A stretch of DNA of 64,000 nucleotides, from NCBI GenBank assembly GCA_018292915.2, contig JACVVK020000341.1:472501-536500 (forward strand), read 5' to 3'. Every line of letters begins with the position of its first letter. The stretch's first letter is position 1. This DNA comes from Batillaria attramentaria (taxonomy: Eukaryota; Mollusca; Gastropoda; Batillariidae). A program made the position numbers and the translations under genes. Under the pieces are notes generated by a model. It made no database searches. It saw only the letters and a list, made by a program, of their open reading frames with translations, and was not told where the DNA came from. Shown here piece after piece: positions 57,170 to 64,000 of the stretch.

Positions 57170-57610
57170 ATGATAACTATTCAGCAATCAAGAGAAATAA
57201 CTCTTCAGCAGTCAAGATGAATAACTCTTCAGTTATGGAGAAAAATAACTCTTCAGTTATGGAGAAAAATAACTCTTCAGTTATCAAGATAAATAACTTT
57301 TCAGCAATCAAGGTAAACAACTCTTCAATAACCACGATAATTAACTCTTTAGCAGTCTAGATAAATTACTCTTCAACAATTGAATTAAATAACTCTTCAG
57401 CAATCTAGATAAACAGCTCTTCAGCAGTCACGATGAATAAGTCTTCAGCAAATGAGATGGGTGGGTGTTTGGGGGTTTAACGTCCTTTTCCACCAGGTAA
57501 GGGTGATATCAAAGACGGGGCAACGATGTCAGCAAATGAGATGAATAACTCTTCGGCAGCTTAGATGAATAACTCTTCAGCAGTCAAGATGAGTAACTCT
57601 TCAGCAGTCA
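57170..57610. repeat. Minisatellite, 24-bp unit, about 16 copies, interrupted by SINE-A
   Basis: AATAACTCTTCAGCAGTCAA then GATG variants (ATCAAGAT, ATGGAGAA). Interrupted by the SINE fragment at 57460-57528. Confidence 0.92.
57460..57528 (-). mobile_element. 5'-truncated SINE-A with 15-bp TSD inside the minisatellite
   Basis: Only the 3' third (CGTTGCCCCGTCTTTGATAT to the GTTAAACCCCCAAACACCC tail) is present. Flanked by TCAGCAAATGAGATG at 57445-57459 and 57529-57543. Confidence 0.93.
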
Positions 57611-57998
57611 CCATCCCCTGTTGATCAGTTCCACACCGAATACTTACGACTGCGGTACTCCTTGTTTCGGTCAAAGTACCTAATGAGGCCAACCTCTGGA
57701 AAGTCAGTTCGTTAGCAGCGCCATGTTCTCTTTCATTCGAACAGCTTCCGAGACGAAGATAAGCTTCTTTAAAATCATCTTCAATCAGACGCTCTGTGAC
57801 TTCACCTTGTTAGTGTCTGAGTGGCTGCCGCCCGACCAGTATTTCGCTTGGTGGTCTGGGACCGGATCTGACCTGCACTAAAGAGAGAAGATCCCTTAAT
57901 CCTGCCACAAGAGAACCCCGGACGAACAGCTCAGACAGGTCAGCTTACACTTCCATGGATCAACCCAGAACAGAACAGGGAGACCGCCTCATTACACC

Positions 57999-58240
57999 GG
58001 TACTGTCGTGTTCAGAGTAACGAGCTGAGGCGAAATAATCCACATTGATCACTGTCATTGTTTCTGATGACGTCACATATAGATCAGTCATTCTTTCTGA
58101 TGACGTCCCATATACCTGCACTACTGTCGTGGTCAGAGTAACGAGCTGAGGCGAAATAATCCACATTGATCACTGTCATTGTTTCTGGTGACGTCACATA
58201 TACATCACTGTCATTGTTTCTGGTGGCCACTGTCAGTACA
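57999..58240. repeat. Duplicated block with CRE-containing short repeats (orientation 1)
   Basis: A segment of about 80 bp (AGAGTAACGAGCTGAGGCGA, AATAATCCACATTGATCACT, GTCATTGTTTCTG, TGACGTCACATATA) occurs at about 58013-58080 and 58133-58203, with extra partial units (CACTGTCATTGTTTCTGGTG) after it. It is the reverse complement of the tandem family at 63830-64000. Confidence 0.88.
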
Positions 58241-58437
58241 TCTAATGGCGCTATATATAGTTCACGGTTATTGCGCCTGATGGCCACACGACTTTCGTGA
58301 CGTTGTTGGAGCAAACCAGCCGTCAGACCAGCCATCAGTAGGGGAAGATTTGCACTAAATGCAGGGTACTTCAAGTAGCATACGTCATTTACCATGAAAT
58401 GTTTCCTTTTGTGCTCATCGGGTCTATACTTTTACCA

Positions 58438-58760
58438 TCAGGTATGAACACCTTTCATACCGCACGCGGGGGTTCGTCCGTTCTTCCAGTTGTCTTCCCG
58501 TAGCATTTTTTTTCGGTATCTTTTCTTGTGTGGTAGTGCCAGATACCATTCTAACTCACGATGGTCATTTTTAGGGCTTTTACAAACAGACGCTGAGTTT
58601 ACTGACGTTCTGCCCGTACGCTTTGCATACTTTGGCAGGGGAACAAGTTCCTGCACAACTTACTCGGTAGGAATAGGGTTAAACCATGGGCTGTCAATCC
58701 TTGACGGATATCCAGAACCTGTTTCACTTCTTCAAATCGAAGTAGCTGAAGTAGCTGTAC
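58438..58760 (-). pseudogene. Possible transposase C-terminal fragment (pogo/Tigger-like), degenerate
   Basis: On the minus strand a frame reads GYPSRIDSPWFNPIPTE, stop, VVQELVPLPKYAKRTGRTSV and ends near the stop at 58438. A proline/lysine word followed by basic residues and a SPKN motif is reminiscent of the tail of pogo-type DDE transposases. No catalytic domain is present and an in-frame stop interrupts it. Weak call. Confidence 0.2.
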
Positions 58761-59046
58761 CGCAGAGACAGATGTTGGTTCTGAAAGCTTCGTCGATTTC
58801 TGGGACGACTCCTGCACAACTCGCCATAAACACATCTGTATTCTCAAAGTTTTAGAACGAACGTGAGGGGTCGAACAAATGGTTACAGCTGTTGATCCAA
58901 GATCTCGTTTGGCAAGTACAGACATCCTATTGGTCTTGAAATGTAATGATCTCTACAGACAGTTTGCTCAGTCCGTCTGGGTCCGCTATTGGCAAAGATA
59001 TCAAATACTCGTGACAAATGGAGTGCGATCATGTTCGGCCTTGGTT

Positions 59047-59048
<2 letters not shown>

Positions 59049-59132
<84 letters not shown>
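59049..59132. repeat. (CA)n microsatellite
   Basis: About 84 bp. Confidence 0.95.
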
Positions 59133-59135
<3 letters not shown>

Positions 59136-61033
59136 TAGTAACAATAAAAACATTATTAATAGTGTGGATTTTTAGAACGCCTGTTCTAGACAGCTCTGCG
59201 CGCTTAACACAGAGAGGGTCATAAGCACATAAGCACATTCCAGGACATGAGTACCAGACTGGAGGGACAAGTCGCACTGTCTGTCCAAGCGAGGTTGTGG
59301 CAGGGGACAACCATTACACTGGGGAGCGGAGCAATGATCGTCTGATCCACAATCAATACCTATCGCCCGCCACTCGCCCAACCCTCGGCCATCACTGTTC
59401 ACTAGTACACCGCTAGTAGGCCGGCCTGACGTGCCCTACCATGGGGCTAGAGGGGACGACACACTTTCCCTGCACGGAGGGGAGAGGGTGATAGTGGTTC
59501 TTCTTCTTTCTTTGTCTGCATATGGTGTTCTCCAGTTGGGGTTTATGTACTGTTTCGTGAAATGTGAGAGGCTTCTTACGAGTTCTTGTTTGCAGGAACA
59601 TTTTTTTTTTTTTAATTGGAACGTTTCTGTAAGTCAGCTGCCGTACAATTTTAAATGTCTGATTGGTTTTGGTTGTTGTTGTTGTTGTTTCGGTTGTTGT
59701 TGTCGTTTTGGGTGTTTTGTTTTTAGTTGTTGTTGTTGTCGGTTTTTGTTGTTGTTGTTATTTTGGGATTTTTTCTTTTGGTTTTTTGTTGTTGTTTGTT
59801 GTTTTTTTGTTAGTTTTTTTTTGGGGGGGGGGGGGGATAGGGGTTGTTTTTGTTTGTTTTTGTTTTTTGTTGTTTTTTGTGTTGTTGTTTTTGTTGTTGT
59901 TGTTGTTGGGTTTTTTTTTTTGTTTTTTTTTTTTGTTTTTTTTTTTTTTTTTGGGGGGGGGTGAGAAGGGCGCTTGTCATCCTGCATACTTCATTATTAC
60001 CCCAGCATTTCTTCCGTCCTACAACACCTTTTTCAAAATTTACCATCATGTTTCCAGCCACAAACAACATCAACCAGAAAGGCTTTCCTCTATTGTGACT
60101 GATGCACTGTCCGCCTAGTGGTCAGTTCAGTCCATTTTCCTATAAAGTTATTCCGTCTGTACATTTTGGCAATGTGCAAAAATATCTATACAGATTATGC
60201 CCGACAATCAGTCACAAATGACGCTTTATTTGCACTTAGCTTGGGCGTACATCACACACACGAAACACTCTCATGAAATCGTGACTATAAAATCACAATA
60301 AGTCCGTTGTCCGTATCCGCTACGGGAAATAACTCCATTGTATTAATCCGCCAAGGGAAATAACTCTCAGCCCGGCAAATTTGACAGACAACATGCGCCG
60401 AGCAAATCATAAGAGTGGATTCAGAATGGCTGGGATAGCCGCCCCTTAACTAAATTACCCAGTTTTTCTCTACTGACGGCCCTTGTCAAATCTGATACGC
60501 GTAATGTAGTTACTGCCTGGTTAGGTAAACGACATGGGGAAGGGAAAACTGACAGTGACAAATTGGAGAAGTTTGGGGTTAAGTGGGAATTAGCGGCAGG
60601 TTGTAGAGAGACGAGTACAGAGAGGTGTAGTTATATCGCGCGGAGGTTCCGCTACACTGCCTGTCAAAGAGGAATCTGTGTGGAGGAATGGTTGGACATA
60701 ATGGAAGTTAGATCCATAAGTGTTGTAAGAAATGAAATCTGACTTGCTTATTAAGGTCTTACTTCGGCTGCACAGCGATTAAGAGTGACATGTTTGTTTT
60801 GTTTAACTCTTACTTGCGGACGCAGTGTATTGACATGTTTGTGTGTGTCAATTCCGTCACGGTTGGTGGAGTAGTGCAACTCCTGCAATATCAATAATAA
60901 TAAGACCCGAGGCCCCTGACCTGCCCCTTGGGACCGTCTCCAGTCACACCAACTACAGCAGCTGGAGAGGGTGGCTTCAAAAGAAGTTACCCAGCCTTTT
61001 TTTCGCTACAGCTAGTGGTGCCCGCCTTGCAAC
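59133..61033. other. Intergenic; GCGC-type repeat and (GTT)n/T-rich block
   Basis: GCGC-type repeat segment at 59160-59215. (GTT)n/T/G-run block at 59660-59960. Remainder non-coding as far as I can see. Confidence 0.5.
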
Positions 61034-61373
61034 GGCCGACTTCACTGTTGTCGATCCAAAGGGTCGAGCCCCCAGAATTCAGCCAATCGAGTCCCGCCGC
61101 ATAATAAGCACAACACGTGGCATGGTCTGGCAAACTATTTGCTAGACACAACAACGAGGGAAGCACAGTCATGTAGTTTGATGAAACATGGAAAGAAAGC
61201 AGTGTCCACTGACGTCTTTTGAGAAAAAAGACCATTACGTCAATCTCTTTCATCTTCAAATCACCCCTTCATCCCGTGCAATGACGTCATGGACCTACTG
61301 TGTTTTTCCAATACACGGCAGAGTAAAGGGGCGGGGTTTGGGCCTCGGGTCTTGCCGAGTGGAGTCGGCTATT
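61034..61373 (+). mobile_element. MITE-1 copy 4
   Basis: Left end GGCCGACTTCACT (eroded TIR), right end AGTGGAGTCGGCTATT at 61358-61373. Internal landmarks AGAATTCAGCCAATCGAGTC, GAGCACAACACGTGG-type region, TGACGTCATGGACCTACTGT, GGGGCGGGGTTTG. Confidence 0.82.
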
Positions 61374-62639
61374 GCTGGCTTGGTAACCTGCCTGCTTTAC
61401 ATATCATGCACTATAAAGACTGCTTCTTCGCAGTCGGCATGAATAGATCACTAAGCTCTCACGGGCGCTAGCCAAAACACCTCACGACAATTAATCTTTA
61501 AACGGGTCGATTCAGGAGAAGTGTAAACACTGGTCTTCAAACACTGTGAAATAGAACGCGACCATTGACACGTGCAGCACGCGAGCCGGACCGGTCGATA
61601 TATCAAAGGGGGAGTGATTAAGAATTAATGAGTGGGCAGAATGGAACCTGCCATCGGCATTGGATCTTACGTTTTCCCGCACTCACACATGCGGGGCACG
61701 AGGAGAGCATGACATCAGCCCTGAGGCGCGTGTCCCGCAAGATCATACTACTCACTTGAAACACTTCCTTTTTTTTTCTGCATGCACGACATGTGCTTAT
61801 TGTCCATTCCGCGGGACCGCCCTTTTGAAATGGGCTTTTTAACGTGTACATTTGGTTTTTGTATGCGTGTGTACACGAAAGCGGGTGGATGGGTGTTTGG
61901 GAGTTTAACGTCCTTTTCCACCACGTGTGGGTGATGTCAAAGACGGGGCAGCGTAAAAAAAAGGCCAGCACAAATATTTGGCCCCGACCGGGCCAAATAA
62001 CGTATACGACGGCAAAACATGCACCGTAGATGAGTCTGCACGTGAATTTGACTCTACCTGGTGCGGAAACAAACCTCCAACCAAATGCTTGCTCACTGAG
62101 GGATTAGAACCCAGTACCTAAGGATCAGCAAACCGGACGCCTTAACCACTACGAGCCCAGTGAGAGCGTTCGGTGCACTTCCCGGCACCTTGTCCAACAC
62201 CAGCACGGCAATGTAATTAGTAAGTCGATGGGCTGAAAACTGCCCGGGCCTTGCAATACGCTACGTTGGAAAGAGCACACACTGGTTGGTCGATGTATCA
62301 TTGCCTTCAGTTGATTTTCCGCCCTCAAGTCTTCACCCACGTCATTGATTCTGTTACGAAAGTTGGAGGGAGAAGTGACGACATTCAAACACCCTCGTGC
62401 CCACATCCCCACAGCACGCAGCCAAGTCTTTTGAAAAGGTCAGCACAGCCACTGCTTGTTTTCCGTGCGCTCCCGAAATTCCGTGGCGGTTTTTTGGCGA
62501 ACGATTACCTGTCAAAGTGCTTTCAGGCTCCAGCTCCATCTTTCTCTGTCTCGCTCCGTCTTCTTCGCCATTGATTGACACAACGCTACCAGAATAGCCG
62601 GGTAGTGGAGAGGGCTTGTAACACCACTTGGGGCTCGAG
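61374..62639. other. Intergenic; truncated SINE-A and a tRNA-like SINE head
   Basis: SINE-A 3' part in reverse at 61885-61995 (GTGTTTGGGAGTTTAACGTC). On the minus strand at 62090-62165 AGTGGTTAAGGCGTCCGGTT and GGGTTCTAATCCC form a tRNA-like head. No gene seen. Confidence 0.5.
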
Positions 62640-62816
62640 AGGGACAGAGAGAGAGAGAGGTGGGGGGGGGGAGGATGCAGAGAGAGAGAGAGAGATGCAT
62701 CGACAGAGAGATATGCACAGAGAGAGAGGGAGAGAGAGAGAGATTTGCTACAGAGAGAGAGAGAGAGAGAGATGCACAGAGAGAGAGAGGGAGAGAGAGA
62801 GAGAGATTTGCTACAA

Positions 62817-62847
<31 letters not shown>

Positions 62848-63137
62848 CAGAGAGAGAGAGGGAGAGAGAGATTTGCTACAAAGAGAGAGAGAGAGAGAGA
62901 GAGAGATGCACAGAGAGAGAGAGGAAGGGATGTACGGAGAGAGAGGAGGGGGAATGCAGAGAGAGAGAGAGATGCACAGAGAGAGAGAGAGAGAGAGATG
63001 CACAGAGAGAGAGAGGAAGGGATGTACGGAGAGAGAGAGATGCACAGAGAGAGAGAGGAAGGGATGTACGGAGAGAGGGGAGGGGGAATGCAGAGAGAGA
63101 GAGAGTGAGAGAGAAAGGAAGGGAGAGAGAGAAGGAG
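62640..63137. repeat. Compound (GA)n satellite with ATGCAC-type interruptions
   Basis: GA runs separated by recurring words GATGCACAGAGAGAGAG, GATTTGCTACA, GGAAGGGATGTACGGAGAG and GGGGGAATGCAGAG, amplified in higher-order blocks. All open frames here (RERE/SLSL) are artefacts. Confidence 0.92.
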
Positions 63138-63325
63138 AGTGGGTGGGTGGGTGTTTGGGAGTTTAACGTCCTTTTCCACCACATAAGGGTGATATCAAAG
63201 ACGGGGCAACGAGAGAGAGAAAAAAAAGGCCAGCACAAATATTTAGCCCCAGCCGGCGGGATTCGAACTCACGTCCCGAGCATTGAGAGTCCAACGCTCT
63301 ACCATTGGGCCACCCCGGCTCCCCG
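63138..63325 (-). mobile_element. SINE-A, full-length, inside the GA satellite
   Basis: Reverse orientation. Tail GTGGGTGTTTGGGAGTTTAA, block GGGTGATATCAAAGACGGGG, B box GGGATTCGAACTC. GA satellite resumes immediately at both ends. Confidence 0.9.
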
Positions 63326-63829
63326 AGAGAGAAGGAATGCAGAAAGACAGACAGACAGAGATGTACAGAGAGAGAAAGAGAAGGAGGGGGGGGGGGGGCG
63401 TGCACAGAGAGAGAAAGAGAGAGAGAGATGGGCACTTGATTTCATAGAGAATGCATCCTTTTCTCAACGGTGTCAGAGCGGAACATTCAGAGTCCGTCAT
63501 TTTGACATCACGGAAATTAATCATCAAAAAAAAGGGCTGCTCTGCTCCTTCTTTTTTTTGGATGACACTTGAGAGTATCGATTGGGATTGTGCTAGGCTA
63601 CTTTCACTGTCTTGTCTATCCACTATCTAGACAGATGCACTTCTTGCTTGCTGAAGTCAGCGGGAAAAGAGCCTGTTGATTCTGGCCCCGGTGATTGCCT
63701 GTCTGATTTCTGTTTTGTTCCAGTCACGTCTCGACATTGACGTCATCGTGTGGCGTTATTGGAACATGACAGTGTGTTATATATGTGGCCATCCGAATCG
63801 CTTAAAGCAGCAGTGCTATATGGGGTGTC
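63326..63829. other. GA-rich tail of the satellite, then single-copy sequence
   Basis: GA runs and a G-run to 63430, then unremarkable sequence. No gene recognised. Confidence 0.45.
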
Positions 63830-64000
63830 ATCAGAAACAATGATAGTGGTCTGTGTGTGATGACATCAAAAACAAAGACGCTGATCTGTATGTGACGTCA
63901 TCAGAAACAGTGACAGTGGTTTGTATGTGACGTCATCAGAAACAATGACAGTGATGTATATGTGACGTCACAGAAACAATGACAGTGATCTATATGTGAC
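63830..64000. repeat. CRE-containing tandem repeat, about 42 bp (orientation 2, runs off the window)
   Basis: Units ATGTGACGTCATCAGAAACA, ATGACAGTGATCTAT with variants, four or more copies, continuing past the window end. Reverse complement of the family at 57999-58240. Confidence 0.9.

Noticed and set aside
62575..63572. Arg/Glu and Ser/Leu-rich frames up to 314 residues
   Set aside because: Translation of (GA)n satellite and an embedded SINE.

Overview
This is a window of animal nuclear DNA: spliced genes with GT-AG introns, very many (GT)n/(CA)n tracts, abundant tRNA-derived SINEs, LINE 3' ends, MITEs and minisatellites. No operons, CRISPR arrays, rRNA genes or convincing free-standing tRNA genes were seen. 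The SINE tail motif GACGTTAAAC and the general repeat texture suggest a mollusc, probably a gastropod. That is an inference from repeat style only, not from a search.

Layout. (1) 1-4373, plus strand: the last five coding exons of a CYP4-family cytochrome P450; the 5' part lies outside the window. (2) 4374-10046: no gene. It holds a 290-bp MITE with 16-bp TIRs and a 1.94-kb foldback transposon (7133-9076) flanked by a perfect 9-bp target duplication. (3) 10384-20122, minus strand: two tandem three-exon genes for four-TM claudin/PMP22-like proteins (210 and 180 aa) with identical intron phases and identical 141-nt middle exons. The downstream gene carries a 3.4-kb inverted-repeat element in intron 1, and a LINE 3' end stops about 13 bp before its ATG. 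(4) 20129-23409: repeats, including a perfect 92-bp palindrome with TTAA ends. (5) 23410-27148, plus strand: a complete four-exon secreted lipocalin-like gene (197 aa) with a poly(A) signal. (6) 27310-32505: microsatellites, SINEs and LINE tails. (7) 32506-33909, plus strand: a two-exon gene for a small (112 aa) type-I membrane protein, followed by a minisatellite whose units each carry a TGACGTCA-like palindrome. (8) 34276-64000: gene-poor, with minisatellites, SINEs, simple repeats, one CpG-rich block with a strong splice donor (about 44.8-45.97 kb) and one eroded transposase-like fragment.

The four gene models were built by hand. Each was accepted because splice phases close exactly across all exons and because family motifs fall where expected (P450 K-helix ExxR and haem Cys loop; claudin-type GLx-xx-C-x10-C; lipocalin GxW). 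The genes have no evident common pathway: P450 oxidation, a lipid or small-molecule carrier, and membrane or junction proteins. Most of the unusual biology here is in the mobile and repetitive fraction: foldback elements, nested SINEs with clear target duplications, a duplicated in-frame splice acceptor in the P450, and cAMP-response-element-like palindromes multiplied in several unrelated repeats.
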